Source: Bacteroidetes bacterium ADurb.Bin174
Lineage (GTDB): Bacteria; Bacteroidota; Bacteroidia; Bacteroidales; Paludibacteraceae
NCBI GenBank assembly: GCA_002070265.1
Contig: MWCX01000020.1
Coordinates: 1-64,000, forward strand
Length of the DNA: 64,000 nucleotides
Direction: 5' to 3'
A program made the position numbers and the translations under genes. Within the stretch, counting starts at the first letter, position 1. Every line of letters begins with the position of its first letter. Below, one piece after another: positions 8,961 to 18,852 of the stretch. The notes beneath the pieces were generated by a model. It had not been told where the DNA came from. It worked only from the letters and a program-made list of their open reading frames with translations, and searched no databases.

Positions 8961-10322
8961 ATGTCTCAAAAGCCCTCTATACCAAAAGGTACCCGTGATT
9001 TTACACCGCGGGAAACGGCTCAGCGCAATTATATTTTCGACACCATTAAATCGGTTTTCCGGCTGTATGGGTTTCAGCAGATTGAAACTCCTGCCATGGA
9101 AAATCTGATTACTTTAATGGGAAAATATGGCGAGGAGGGCGACAAATTATTATTCAAGATTCTAAACTCCGGTGATTTTTTGTCCGGCATTTCGGAAGAA
9201 GAATTAAAGGAAGCTAATAGTCTTCGTTTAGCAGGAAAAATTGCGGAAAAAGGTTTGCGCTATGACCTCACTGTGCCGCTTGCCCGGTTTGTAGTCCAAA
9301 ATCGCCATAGCATCTCTTTTCCTTTTAAGAGGTATCAGATTCAACCTGTGTGGCGTGCCGATCGCCCGCAAAAAGGCAGGTATCGCGAATTCTATCAGTG
9401 TGATGCCGATGTAGTGGGAAGCAACTCTTTGATGAATGAATTGGAGTTGATACAGATTTTAGATGAAGTGTATCAACGCTTGAAAATTAAGGTAATCATC
9501 AAATTGAATAATCGCAAGATACTTTCCGGCATTGCTGAAATCATCGGTGAGTCTGAAAATTTGACCAATATCACAGTTGCAATCGATAAATTGGATAAAA
9601 TCGGTCTGCAAAAGGTAAACGAAGAATTGTTGTCAAAAGGTATTTCGCAAGGAGCCGTAGAAAAGTTACAGCCTATTCTGAACCTACACGGCAGCAATGC
9701 TGAAAAACTTCAACAGTTGAAGACGGTGTTGGGTTCTTCTGCGACTGGTTTACAGGGGATTTCGGAAATGGAAACTCTGTTTAATCTTTGCGATACAGTA
9801 TCCTTAAATGCTGTATTGTCATTGGATTTAACATTGGCACGCGGACTTAATTACTACACCGGAGTCATCATTGAAGTGATTGCATCAGATGTACAAATAG
9901 GCAGTATATCCGGTGGAGGCAGGTATGATAACCTGACAGGTATGTTTGGAATGCCGGGTGTTTCCGGTGTCGGTATTTCATTCGGAGCCGAACGGATATA
10001 CGATGTGCTAACACAACTGAATTTGTTTCCTGAAAATCAAAGTGAGCAGACGAAAATATTGTTTGTTTGTTTTGGTGAGAAGGAGCAGGCTTATTGTTTA
10101 CCCCTCTTAAAAACATTGCGGGAACTCGGAATCAATGCAGAGTTATATCCCGACCTTGACAAACTGAAAAAGCAAATGAGTTACGCAGATCAGCAAAGCA
10201 TTCCGTTTGTGGGTATTGTAGGTGAAAATGAGATGCGAGAAAATAAAGTTATGCTGAGGAATATGAAAACCGGTATTCAACAGCTTTGTTCCCTGAAAGA
10301 AATCATAGACACAATCCAATAA
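8961..10322 (+). CDS. hisS: Histidine--tRNA ligase
   Basis: Class II aminoacyl-tRNA synthetase that charges tRNA-His. Of the 453 residues, the first 320 form the catalytic core: motif 1 near PKGTRDF, motif 2 [20 protein letters not shown] (about residues 120-140), the HisA motif [10 protein letters not shown] and motif 3 [14 protein letters not shown] with [11 protein letters not shown]. The last 95 residues form the anticodon-binding alpha/beta domain. All landmark residues are visible and the length fits the Bacteroidetes form. Co-transcribed with rpsO, with two bases between stop and start. Confidence 0.96.
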   Translation: MSQKPSIPKGTRDFTPRETAQRNYIFDTIKSVFRLYGFQQIETPAMENLITLMGKYGEEGDKLLFKILNSGDFLSGISEEELKEANSLRLAGKIAEKGLRYDLTVPLARFVVQNRHSISFPFKRYQIQPVWRADRPQKGRYREFYQCDADVVGSNSLMNELELIQILDEVYQRLKIKVIIKLNNRKILSGIAEIIGESENLTNITVAIDKLDKIGLQKVNEELLSKGISQGAVEKLQPILNLHGSNAEKLQQLKTVLGSSATGLQGISEMETLFNLCDTVSLNAVLSLDLTLARGLNYYTGVIIEVIASDVQIGSISGGGRYDNLTGMFGMPGVSGVGISFGAERIYDVLTQLNLFPENQSEQTKILFVCFGEKEQAYCLPLLKTLRELGINAELYPDLDKLKKQMSYADQQSIPFVGIVGENEMRENKVMLRNMKTGIQQLCSLKEIIDTIQ

Positions 10323-10563
10323 TTTCCATTCCACCAATATCCCATTGATTTGATAATTTAATACCACTAAAACCGGGGCTGTTTCAAAAGTAAATATTTA
10401 ACCAAAAACCCGCAAGGTGTCTTAGAAGTGTTCAAATGCAAGGCGCTGTGACTGAGCCCGAATATCGAAAGCAACACAGCAGTTGGGCACTTATGAAACA
10501 CCGCTCTATTATCCATAAAGCATGACGTAATGAGATAAATCTTTCAAAAACAATCCTAACGCG
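10323..10563. other. Noncoding gap after hisS holding repeat remnants
   Basis: This noncoding stretch holds no gene. Around 10376-10392 is GGGGCTGTTTCAAAAGT, which resembles the ends of some Bacteroidetes insertion sequences or MITEs but has no visible partner. It is followed by MITE-like copy 2 (10416-10504). The remaining bases lead to the promoter of the sugar transferase gene. Confidence 0.4.
10416..10504. mobile_element. MITE-like repeat, copy 2
   Basis: An 89-base relative of the element at 7047-7166: the left end GGTGTCTTAGAAGTGTTC, the core TGACTGAGCCCGAATATCGA, and the right end reading GCGGTGTTTCATAAGTGCCC on the minus strand. It lacks the central part of copy 1 (the CATACTGAAGTATG palindrome and its left flank), so it is a shorter, internally deleted form. 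Confidence 0.65.
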
Positions 10564-10594
10564 TTGTTTTAAAGCTGAAAAATATTTACCTTTG
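10564..10594 (+). promoter_or_regulatory. Bacteroidetes-type promoter for the exopolysaccharide genes
   Basis: TTG at 10564-10566, a 20-base spacer, and TACCTTTG at 10587-10594 match the -33/-7 consensus. The start of transcription would be near 10600, giving a leader of about 48 bases before the sugar transferase ATG. Confidence 0.65.
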
Positions 10595-10647
10595 CGCTTT
10601 ATTGTTAATTTATAACAATAAATCACATTTTACACAGTTTTCTATTT

Positions 10648-12042
10648 ATGAGAACCCGAGCAAATGAATTGCAATTTATTTATGTCTTCTTAGATTTGGT
10701 ACTTCTGAATCTTTCTTTTATTGTTGTTGCAATCCTATTTCCCCAGCAATATTTTCAAGACAAGTTGGATGTGTATTCCTGTTTTTTGATTGCCAATTTG
10801 TCTTGGATATTGGCATTTATAATGGTACGTAAATACGTTCTGTATATTAAGAAGGGCTTTACAAAGCGTTTTCTGAGGATGCTGAAGCGTGTTTTTGTGT
10901 TTTTGCTTATTGTTTCATTTTTATTTTTTCTCTTTCATGACAGGATAGAATACCTTAAATTTTATCTGCTGATATCTTTGACTGTGTTCCTTTTTAATAT
11001 GTTTGTGATCAGTTATTTGTATTATAGGATTGTCAAATTTTTTCATTTAAAAAGCAAAAGAGTAAAAAGAACTTTGTTGGTAGGAGAAAACGATGTGCTG
11101 AATCGTATTTGTAACATCATAAAAGCCAATCCTATATTGGATTATATGTATATTGACACTTTCTTCAATGACACAGAAGGTAGCATGACTGAAAAATTAG
11201 ACGAATTAGAAAATATTATCGAGGCTCAAAATATTCATGTTCTTTTCGTTGCAGTCAAAGATTTGAGGAATATTGTATCTGATGAATATAATCAGTTGCT
11301 TAGTTTGTGCAATCGGGTAGGAGTCAGATTGTTTTATGTTCCCGATAATCAAGATGTTAGCGAAGATAAGTATGACATATGCCGATTAGCCAATATTGTG
11401 ATTTTCAATCCCCAGTATATTCCCATGGATTCCATTGAAAATCAGGTAATCAAGCGTATGTTTGATTTAGTTTTTTCCGGTTTTGTAATTGTTTCCATTC
11501 TTTCCTGGCTTTACCCGATTCTAGCTTTGCTGATTAAATTGGGTTCTAAAGGACCTGTTTTGTTTGTTCAAGAGCGTACAGGCATCAACGGAATCACATT
11601 CAACTGTTACAAATTTCGCAGCATGCTTCTTAATCCTGATGCTGATTTGAAACAAGCAGTTGAAGATGATCCAAGGATTACTAAAATTGGTAAATTTATT
11701 CGTAAAACGAATATTGATGAATTGCCGCAATTTTTCAATGTGTTTAAAGGAGAAATGTCGGTAGTTGGTCCGCGTCCTCACATGCTTGCTCATACAGAAC
11801 AGTATTCAGCTTTAATTGACAATTATTTGGTGCGTCATTATGTCAAGCCGGGAATAACCGGATGGGCACAGGTAAATGGTTATAGAGGAGAGACGAATGA
11901 GTTGTGGAAAATGGAGAGGCGTGTAGAATATGACAAAGAATACATCGAAAATTGGTCATTGGATTGGGATTGTGCGATTGTTTGGAAAACAGTTTTTGCA
12001 TTAAAAGCATTTGTGGATGTTAAATGGAAGGAAACGAACTGA
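10648..12042 (+). CDS. Undecaprenyl-phosphate sugar phosphotransferase (initiating exopolysaccharide transferase)
   Basis: A 464-residue polyprenyl glycosylphosphotransferase of the WcaJ/WbaP type, transferring the first sugar-1-phosphate to undecaprenyl phosphate at the inner membrane. Four hydrophobic segments fill the first 135 residues, a CoA-binding-like Rossmann region follows, and a further membrane segment lies near residue 275. The C-terminal catalytic block shows FVQERTGINGITFNCYKFRS, NIDELPQFFNV, GEMSVVGPRPH and KPGITGWAQVNGYRG, all diagnostic of the family. The substrate (glucose- or galactose-phosphate) cannot be told from sequence. First gene of the exopolysaccharide block; the export lipoprotein follows. 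Confidence 0.93.
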   Translation: MRTRANELQFIYVFLDLVLLNLSFIVVAILFPQQYFQDKLDVYSCFLIANLSWILAFIMVRKYVLYIKKGFTKRFLRMLKRVFVFLLIVSFLFFLFHDRIEYLKFYLLISLTVFLFNMFVISYLYYRIVKFFHLKSKRVKRTLLVGENDVLNRICNIIKANPILDYMYIDTFFNDTEGSMTEKLDELENIIEAQNIHVLFVAVKDLRNIVSDEYNQLLSLCNRVGVRLFYVPDNQDVSEDKYDICRLANIVIFNPQYIPMDSIENQVIKRMFDLVFSGFVIVSILSWLYPILALLIKLGSKGPVLFVQERTGINGITFNCYKFRSMLLNPDADLKQAVEDDPRITKIGKFIRKTNIDELPQFFNVFKGEMSVVGPRPHMLAHTEQYSALIDNYLVRHYVKPGITGWAQVNGYRGETNELWKMERRVEYDKEYIENWSLDWDCAIVWKTVFALKAFVDVKWKETN

Positions 12043-12089
12043 TTGAGGACATTAAAATTAAAAGAATCAATAATAAAAATAAAACAAAT

Positions 12090-12911
12090 ATGTTTCAAGT
12101 TTTTAAAAAATCGTTATTTCTCCTGATAATCATTGTATTTGCAAGTTGTAACGCATATCAAAAAGTCGCTTATATGCAGGAAGCGGGTGTCTATGCTGAG
12201 TTTTCCGATTCAGTACAAGCACCTGTGCCCGATCCTGTAATTAAAATCGGTGATTTGTTGATGATAACTATCAATACCACCACACCTGAAGCTGCGTTGC
12301 CATTTAACCTTCCCTTAGTACCTGCCGGTGAAACTGCCAGAACATACAGCGGAGGTAGTACCTATCTTTCATACGGGTTAAGCATGCAGAATTATTTGGT
12401 AGATGTAGAGGGTTATATATCTTTTCCTGTAATAGGTAAAATTAAGGCTGTCGGCATGACAAAAATCGCTTTAACCAATTACATCAAAGAATCTCTGTAT
12501 CCGCAATATATCACTGAAGAACCCATTGTGTTGATTCGTTTTGCCAATTTTAAGGTTTCGGTAATTGGTGAGGTGTTGCGTCCCGGATCATTTGTCATTG
12601 ACAATGAAAAGATATCTTTGTTGGAAGCCCTTGCATTAGCCGGGGACATGACTATTTATGGTCGTAGAAACAGTTTGTTGTTGATCAGGGAACAAAACGG
12701 ACATCGTGAAACTATCCGTATTGACATGCGTGATAAGAATTTAGTCAATTCTCCTTACTTTTATTTGCAGCAAAATGATGTGATTTATGTAGAGCCCAAT
12801 GATCCTAGAGCACGTGCTTCAGGAATCGGTGCGGCGGAGTCCATCACAATTTCAGTTGTTGGAACCCTGATATCTTTAACGACCTTGATAATAAATGTTT
12901 TGAAGAAATAA
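12090..12911 (+). CDS. Polysaccharide export lipoprotein (Wza/OPX family)
   Basis: Outer-membrane polysaccharide export protein of 273 residues. I chose the ATG at 12090 because it opens directly on a signal peptide with the lipobox FASC; the longer ATG at 12024 adds a polar stretch. The Poly_export domain lies at about residues 45-150 (IKIGDLLMITI, VDVEGYISFPVIGKIKAVG) and one SLBB domain at about 155-240 (VSVIGEVLRPGSF, LLEALALAGDM, NDVIYVEPN). A hydrophobic C-terminal helix (ISVVGTLISLTTLIINVL) is consistent with insertion in the outer membrane, as in Wza. It pairs with the BY-kinase 80 bases downstream. Confidence 0.92.
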   Translation: MFQVFKKSLFLLIIIVFASCNAYQKVAYMQEAGVYAEFSDSVQAPVPDPVIKIGDLLMITINTTTPEAALPFNLPLVPAGETARTYSGGSTYLSYGLSMQNYLVDVEGYISFPVIGKIKAVGMTKIALTNYIKESLYPQYITEEPIVLIRFANFKVSVIGEVLRPGSFVIDNEKISLLEALALAGDMTIYGRRNSLLLIREQNGHRETIRIDMRDKNLVNSPYFYLQQNDVIYVEPNDPRARASGIGAAESITISVVGTLISLTTLIINVLKK

Positions 12912-12990
12912 ATTAATTAATCGTCTTTACGAATAAAGTATAATAAAAAATTAGTTAGCTATCTTCGCTATAGACATAATTTATAATAAC

Positions 12991-15369
12991 ATGAATAGAA
13001 ACATTAATTTGGACGAATCTCAACAATTGATGACAGAGAAACCGATTGATTGGCGAGCGCTTATTGAAAAGTACGGAGCATATTGGAAATGGATTGTTGC
13101 TTCTTTAATTGTTATTGTGTTTATTGGTTTGCTTTATTACCGAATGCAACCCGATATCTTCCAATTTAAATCTACCTTACTTATCGCTGATAAATCTTCG
13201 TCAGGACAGATAAGCCAGATTTCTGTGCTCAAACAATTAGACGCTTTTGGTGTTTCCGGAGGTTCTTCCAACATTTACAATGAAAGACAGGTATTGCACT
13301 CAAAAGAGTTGATAAAGAAAGTTGTGAGCGATTTAAGAATGAATTATGTATATAACAAAAAGGTGTTTCTGAAACCGATAGAGCTGTACACAAGTAGTCC
13401 TGTGGAGGTTATGATGAATGATGCTGATTTAATGAATATAGGGAAACCAATGGAATTATCTGTGGTTTACAATAAAGAATTTTACTGGATTTCAGGCAAA
13501 CATATTAATAAGGAACGAAAGTTAATACGTTTTAAAGATAAACTGTCACAATTACCTGCTGTTATTGAAACGCCGGCGGGACCAGTACAAATTGCACTTA
13601 AAAATTATGAAGAGCCTTTGGAAGATAAGATTTATATTGAAATTTACAATCCAATTCATATCGTAAAAAAATGTCAGGAGACCGATCTTTCAACTGAAGT
13701 TCCCAAAGACGGAGATTTGGTGAATTTAACTTTTAAAGCGAAAAATATTCAGAAAGGTAAAGATTTTTTACAAAGGCTGATTGAAACCTATAACCAGGAC
13801 GCCATTGATCAAATTAATCAATCAGCTCATCTTACTGCTGTCTTTATTGACAGTCGTTTGGATTTATTGACCGATTCGTTGGCAGAAATAGAACATAAAA
13901 TGCAAGCTTATAAACAAACAAATGAATTGACTGATATCGAAACAGAAGCAGGTATTATATTACAAAAAAGCAGTTTGTATGATCAAAAGCGCATCGAAAA
14001 TGGTATCCAGTTGCAGCTTATAGAATATATCGAAGAATTTTTAGAAGAACCATCCAATAAATATGCTTTAATACCCAATCTTGGATTGACTGATGTCGGA
14101 TTATTAGCTGTAATTCAAGAATATAATAAATTACTTGTTACTCGCGACAGAATAGCAAGTGGTTCGTCAGATACCAACCCTACTCTTCACAGCATGGAGT
14201 CACAAATTCAATCGAGTCGACTTGCCATTCAAAACAGCATTGCCACATCAAGAAAAGGATTGCAAATCAGCATTCGTGAGTTGGACAGTCAATATGCTCT
14301 TTTAAATTCTCAGTTGAAAAAAATACCTCAGCAAGAACGAGAATTTATTGAGATTAAACGCCAACAGGAAATTAAAGCTAGCTTGTATATGTTTCTGTTG
14401 CAGAAAAGAGAAGAGGCATCTATGAGTATGGCGGTTACCATACCCAAAGCTCAATTGTTGGATGCTGCTGACACTGCCGATAAAACTGCACCTAAGTTAT
14501 CAATGATATTGGCGGCTTCTTTATTTTTAGGTTTATGTTTCCCCATAGGTGTTTTGTATCTTAAGTTTTTATTTACCACTACATTTAGTGATAGAAAGGA
14601 AGTGGAAAGTTTGACTGATGTGCCTATCATTGCTGAACTTGCTATAGAAAAGTCAGAAGATATATTCATCAATCATGACACTAATGCCAGTGCTAATGCT
14701 GAGTTATTACGTTTGCTGCGCAGTAAGTTGCAGTTTATCATGAATAGACCCAAAGACAGGTTGGTGATAGTAACCTCTACTGAATCAGGAGAGGGTAAAA
14801 CTTTTGTAGCAATTAATTTAGCAATATCCATATCACTTACAGGTAAAAAAACACTGTTGATTGGTATGGACTTACGAAAGCCTATGCTTGCCAGTCACTT
14901 CGGAATCTCTAATCAGGAAGGGATTTCTTCTTATTTGTCGGAAATAGATGATGATTACCACCACCTTATCCATACCTCTCAAGAATATCCTGATTTACAT
15001 TTGTTGCCGGGAGGTATTATTCCACCCAATCCAAATGAATTAGTTCTAAGTGAACGTTTTGATAAGCTTATAGCTGAATTGCGGGAACAATATGAATATA
15101 TCCTCATTGATTCTACCCCTGTAGGAGTGGTGTCAGATACTTTCCTGATTAATCGTGTTTCTAATTTGACCTTGTATGTTTGTCGTGCGAATTATTCAGA
15201 CAAACGTAATTTTGAATTTTTAAATCGAATATATAAAGAAAATTCTTTAAAACAGCTTTATCTTGTTATCAATGGGATTGACATTGAATCAAGCAAATAC
15301 GCAAGTAGGTATGCATATGGTTATGGTTATGGTTATGGAAAGAAACGAAAGCAAGCAAGAAAAGTTTGA
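12991..15369 (+). CDS. Wzc-like chain-length regulator with BY-type tyrosine kinase
   Basis: Inner-membrane protein of 792 residues combining a Wzz periplasmic domain with a cytoplasmic tyrosine autokinase. Membrane segments are near residues 31-49 and 507-527, flanking the periplasmic part with coiled coils and a GNVR-type block (about 430-470, LKKIPQQEREFIEIKRQQEI). The kinase shows Walker A TESGEGKTF, Walker A' LLIGMDLRKP and Walker B YILIDSTP. The C-terminus carries a Tyr cluster (KYASRYAYGYGYGYG) that would be the autophosphorylation site controlling polymer length. A TATCTTCG -7-like element precedes it at 12960-12967. Confidence 0.93.
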   Translation: MNRNINLDESQQLMTEKPIDWRALIEKYGAYWKWIVASLIVIVFIGLLYYRMQPDIFQFKSTLLIADKSSSGQISQISVLKQLDAFGVSGGSSNIYNERQVLHSKELIKKVVSDLRMNYVYNKKVFLKPIELYTSSPVEVMMNDADLMNIGKPMELSVVYNKEFYWISGKHINKERKLIRFKDKLSQLPAVIETPAGPVQIALKNYEEPLEDKIYIEIYNPIHIVKKCQETDLSTEVPKDGDLVNLTFKAKNIQKGKDFLQRLIETYNQDAIDQINQSAHLTAVFIDSRLDLLTDSLAEIEHKMQAYKQTNELTDIETEAGIILQKSSLYDQKRIENGIQLQLIEYIEEFLEEPSNKYALIPNLGLTDVGLLAVIQEYNKLLVTRDRIASGSSDTNPTLHSMESQIQSSRLAIQNSIATSRKGLQISIRELDSQYALLNSQLKKIPQQEREFIEIKRQQEIKASLYMFLLQKREEASMSMAVTIPKAQLLDAADTADKTAPKLSMILAASLFLGLCFPIGVLYLKFLFTTTFSDRKEVESLTDVPIIAELAIEKSEDIFINHDTNASANAELLRLLRSKLQFIMNRPKDRLVIVTSTESGEGKTFVAINLAISISLTGKKTLLIGMDLRKPMLASHFGISNQEGISSYLSEIDDDYHHLIHTSQEYPDLHLLPGGIIPPNPNELVLSERFDKLIAELREQYEYILIDSTPVGVVSDTFLINRVSNLTLYVCRANYSDKRNFEFLNRIYKENSLKQLYLVINGIDIESSKYASRYAYGYGYGYGKKRKQARKV

Positions 15370-15387
15370 GTTTAAAATAAATTTTCA

Positions 15388-16470
15388 ATGAAAAATAGCA
15401 CATCGGTTGAATTGCAAAATTTCTTTGATGATAAAAGAATATTAGTAACGGGTCATGTTACTTATTTATACTCATGGCTTTGTATGCTGTTGCATAAAAT
15501 GGGTGCTAAATTGACCGGCTTTTCTACTCAAAAACCTGCGAAGCCTAACCTGTATGAAGAGGCTGATGTGTATGAGTTGATGAGTTTCTATGTTGAAAGA
15601 ACCAACAATATAGATGTTTTAGAGCGTATTAATCACGAGTTTCAGCCGGAAATCGTGATTCAACTTTCTTCCATGTGTGGATATGTGGAAAACCTTGATG
15701 TTAGGAATTTGTACACGTTTAACTTGCCGAGGGTTTTAAATACGCTTGAAATGAGTAGGCAATCAAGCCACGTACGTGTGTTTGTGAATTTGATACCAGA
15801 TTATTTAGATAACACGATATTACAAAAATGTGACAATAAAAAAACGGGAGAAATCGATTTGATGAAGGGAGGTTTTCGATTGATTGAGTTTTTAACTGCC
15901 GGCTATCGAAACGCATATTTTAATCCTAATCATTATGATTGTCACAAAAAAAGTTTTGTTAATTTGTCATTTTTAAATCCAATCGGAGGAGGTGATTGGT
16001 CAAGAGATAATTTGCTGAAAGATTATTTTACTTCGTTAGAGAAAAATGGGAAAGAACTGGTTGTTCATCCTGGTAGTCGCCATAACCTTGTTCATGTGCT
16101 TGATGTTCTGATGAAGGTATTGGACACTGTTTACAAATTATATACTCCTTCAAAAAATGAAATTGTTGATAGTAAAATTGTTAACCAGGAGTCTTTTTTA
16201 AAAGACGAAATTTGGATAGCAGAATTTTTAAAAGAATTGTATCATGATAAGGACTTTATCATTAAAACTGATCAAAAGTTTTCATCCAATGAAACAATTA
16301 TAACCGAAATGTTCCATATGCCCGATTATAAGCAAATTACTGATTGGTTGCCACGCTGGGACGAAAAAACTGCGCTTCTTAAAACCATTGAATGGTACCA
16401 AGCCAGAGAAAGAGGTGCCAACATGCAACGGTACAGTCTTAACCAAATTGATGAATTTTTAAATCAGTAA
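15388..16470 (+). CDS. CDP-glucose 4,6-dehydratase homologue, probably catalytically dead
   Basis: A 360-residue extended-SDR protein that aligns end to end with CDP-glucose 4,6-dehydratase (RfbG): FDDKRILVTGH, GFSTQKPAKPNLYEEA, YRNAYFNPNHY, IGGGDWSRDNLLKD and the C-terminal WLPRWDEKTALLKTIEWY. The NAD-binding GHTGFKGSWL of RfbG is here GHVTYLYSWL, losing two of three glycines. The catalytic YxxxK aligns with Met and Phe, and the Thr-Ser-Asp-Lys segment reads Ile-Pro-Asp-Tyr. The frame is intact and long, so this is a pseudoenzyme rather than a pseudogene. It lies 18 bases after the Wzc-like gene and probably ends that operon. A scaffolding or regulatory role is only a guess. Confidence 0.75.
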   Translation: MKNSTSVELQNFFDDKRILVTGHVTYLYSWLCMLLHKMGAKLTGFSTQKPAKPNLYEEADVYELMSFYVERTNNIDVLERINHEFQPEIVIQLSSMCGYVENLDVRNLYTFNLPRVLNTLEMSRQSSHVRVFVNLIPDYLDNTILQKCDNKKTGEIDLMKGGFRLIEFLTAGYRNAYFNPNHYDCHKKSFVNLSFLNPIGGGDWSRDNLLKDYFTSLEKNGKELVVHPGSRHNLVHVLDVLMKVLDTVYKLYTPSKNEIVDSKIVNQESFLKDEIWIAEFLKELYHDKDFIIKTDQKFSSNETIITEMFHMPDYKQITDWLPRWDEKTALLKTIEWYQARERGANMQRYSLNQIDEFLNQ

Positions 16471-16608
16471 AACAATTTATATTCAATTTTTGGAATTTAG
16501 AATGAAAATTTAAAGTTGGTGTGTATTATTTAAACAAGATAATTGGGTGTGTGAAACGTATTACACTGATAATATTTCAGATATTATTTTATAATAAACA
16601 ATCTATAT

Positions 16609-18852
16609 ATGTCTTCGATTAGTAAAATTAAAAACAAAGCAAAAAAAATAGTGGCATCGCACAATAATAATGGTCACGTTTGGCAATTTTCGAGGGTTGG
16701 AGGAGTTAATCGTGTTAACTTGATGTCGGGTGCCGACTTGTTGGCGCTTGATCAGTTGGACAAAAAATTATGGGCAGCTTTAAGCTGTCCTGTTGACGGA
16801 CTTGAGATTGATCCGCAGACTTTGCAGTTAATAGATACGGATAAGGATAATCGCATCCGTGTTCCTGAAGTCCTTGCTGCAGTAAAGTGGATCACTTCTG
16901 TTATCAATGATCCTGATGATTTGTTGAAAGAGCAATCAGTATTACCTCTTTCTGCTATCAACAACAAAACTGATGAAGGAAAAATTTTGTTGGCTTCAGC
17001 GCGACAGATATTGAAGAATCTTGGAAAACCAAAAGATACAACTATTTCTGTGCAAGATACTTCAAATTTGTCGGGTATCTTTGCTGAGACTCAATTTAAC
17101 GGAGATGGTATCATTACAGAAAAATCCACTGCTGATGAATCGTTAAAAAAAATCATTACACAAATCATTGCAACCGTTGGCTCATCTTTGGATCGCAGTG
17201 AAGAACAGGGAGTATCATCTGATCAGGTGAAGGAATTTTATGAGCAATGTGAGGCATACTGCAATTGGTACAAGTTATCAGAAGACGATCAGAAAAATAT
17301 TCTGCCATTCGGGGATAAAACTGCTGATGCAGTAGCTGCTTTTCAAGTTGTTGAGTCCAAAGTGAATGACTACTTTTTACGTTGTCGTTTATCTGAATAT
17401 GATCCTGAGTCGAAGGAGGTGTTTGGCTTGCTTAAATCTCAATATGAGGCTTTTAGTTCCAAGGAGCTTTCAGTCGGCATAGAAGAAATGATCGCCTTGC
17501 CCATAGCCAAAATGAATGAGAAGAAATCACTTCCGCTTACCGAAGGCATTAATCCTGCTTGGGAAAATGCCATGAAAGCTTTTTATGATTTAGTGATTTT
17601 GCCTCTCTTCCCCAAAAAAACACAGATTACACAGTCTGAATGGGAATCGATTGTACAAAAGGTGAATGTGTACAGAAAGTGGCAGGCGGAAAAACAAGGT
17701 GCTGTAGTGGAGTCCTTGGGTATAGAAGAAGTTAGAACGATATTGAAGAATAATCAGCAAGAAGCTCTTCATGCTTTGATTGGAGAAGATTTGGCACTTG
17801 AGACAGAAGTGAATAATATGTTAGAGGTTGATAAGTTGACCCGTTTTTATAGAGATATTTTTAAGTTACTGAAAAACTATGTCAATTTCTCTGATTTCTA
17901 TTCTTTACACACAAAAGCAGTTTTTCAAGCCGGTTGCTTGTACATTGATCAGCGTCGTTGTGACTTGTGCATCAAGGTGAATGATATGGCGAAGCACGGA
18001 AGCATGGCAGGACTCAGTGATATGTTTTTAATTTATTGTGATTGCGTTTCACGTGCCAAAGGTGAAAAAATGACCATTGTAGCTGCTTTGACGGATGGCA
18101 GTAATGACAATATGATTGTGGGACGTAATGCAGTCTTCTACGACAGGAAAGGCAATGATTGGGATGCCACGATTATCAAAATTATTGATAATCCTGTGAG
18201 TATCAAGGAAGCATTTTGGTCACCTTACAAAAAGGTGGGACGATTTATTTCAGAGCAAATTGAAAAGTTTGCCTCCAAGAAGGATAAGGATGTTATGGAA
18301 AGTACGACCGGAAAAATTGAAGCAACCGGAGAGAAACTTTCTACAGGTGATATCGCTGCTCCGGCTGCTGCTCCCGTTCCGTTCGATATAGGAAAATTTG
18401 TTGGGATTTTTGCTGCATTAAGTTTAGCTTTAGGAGCTATCGGATCATTTTTGATGACGACTGTATCCGGATTTTTTTCATTGAAGTGGTGGCAGATGCC
18501 CCTGGCAATAGTTGCTGTTATTTTAGCCATCTCTCTTCCATCAATGGTCCTTGCTTATTTGAAACTTCGTAAGCGCAACTTGGCTCCGGTACTTGATGCC
18601 AATGGTTGGGCCATCAACGCCCGACTGGCTGTCAATATTATTTTTGGACGTGAATTGACACATCTTGCTGTCTTGCCGGAAAATTCGAAGGTTAATATGA
18701 TTGACCCCTTTAAGAAGAAACAGAATCCGTGGTTGTATGCAGTTTTAGGTTTGATAGTGGCACTGATTATTGCCGGAATTGTTTTGTGGTATTTGGGGAT
18801 TTTGCCTGCATGGATTGGAGCACTTAAGCAGTTGTTAAAATCTATACCCTAA
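16609..18852 (+). CDS. Large membrane protein with EF-hand-like motif, function unknown
   Basis: A 747-residue protein of unknown function. The N-terminal region (WQFSRVGGVNRV, LDKKLWAALSCPVDGLEID) is a conserved block I recall from uncharacterised EF-hand proteins in several phyla. At about residues 74-85 the loop DTDKDNRIRVPE fits a canonical EF-hand (Asp at 1, 3, 5; Ile at 8; Glu at 12). A second, degenerate loop is around FNGDGIITE. The middle 400 residues are helical and soluble. The C-terminus has three hydrophobic segments (about 600-625, 628-650, 705-730) and a short lipophilic tail, so it is membrane-anchored. Calcium binding is inferred. Its last 18 bases overlap the convergent PagL-like gene. 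Confidence 0.7.
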   Translation: MSSISKIKNKAKKIVASHNNNGHVWQFSRVGGVNRVNLMSGADLLALDQLDKKLWAALSCPVDGLEIDPQTLQLIDTDKDNRIRVPEVLAAVKWITSVINDPDDLLKEQSVLPLSAINNKTDEGKILLASARQILKNLGKPKDTTISVQDTSNLSGIFAETQFNGDGIITEKSTADESLKKIITQIIATVGSSLDRSEEQGVSSDQVKEFYEQCEAYCNWYKLSEDDQKNILPFGDKTADAVAAFQVVESKVNDYFLRCRLSEYDPESKEVFGLLKSQYEAFSSKELSVGIEEMIALPIAKMNEKKSLPLTEGINPAWENAMKAFYDLVILPLFPKKTQITQSEWESIVQKVNVYRKWQAEKQGAVVESLGIEEVRTILKNNQQEALHALIGEDLALETEVNNMLEVDKLTRFYRDIFKLLKNYVNFSDFYSLHTKAVFQAGCLYIDQRRCDLCIKVNDMAKHGSMAGLSDMFLIYCDCVSRAKGEKMTIVAALTDGSNDNMIVGRNAVFYDRKGNDWDATIIKIIDNPVSIKEAFWSPYKKVGRFISEQIEKFASKKDKDVMESTTGKIEATGEKLSTGDIAAPAAAPVPFDIGKFVGIFAALSLALGAIGSFLMTTVSGFFSLKWWQMPLAIVAVILAISLPSMVLAYLKLRKRNLAPVLDANGWAINARLAVNIIFGRELTHLAVLPENSKVNMIDPFKKKQNPWLYAVLGLIVALIIAGIVLWYLGILPAWIGALKQLLKSIP

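Noticed and set aside
10376-10392. An insertion sequence after hisS
   Set aside because: GGGGCTGTTTCAAAAGT resembles an IS end, but no partner end or transposase frame is visible.
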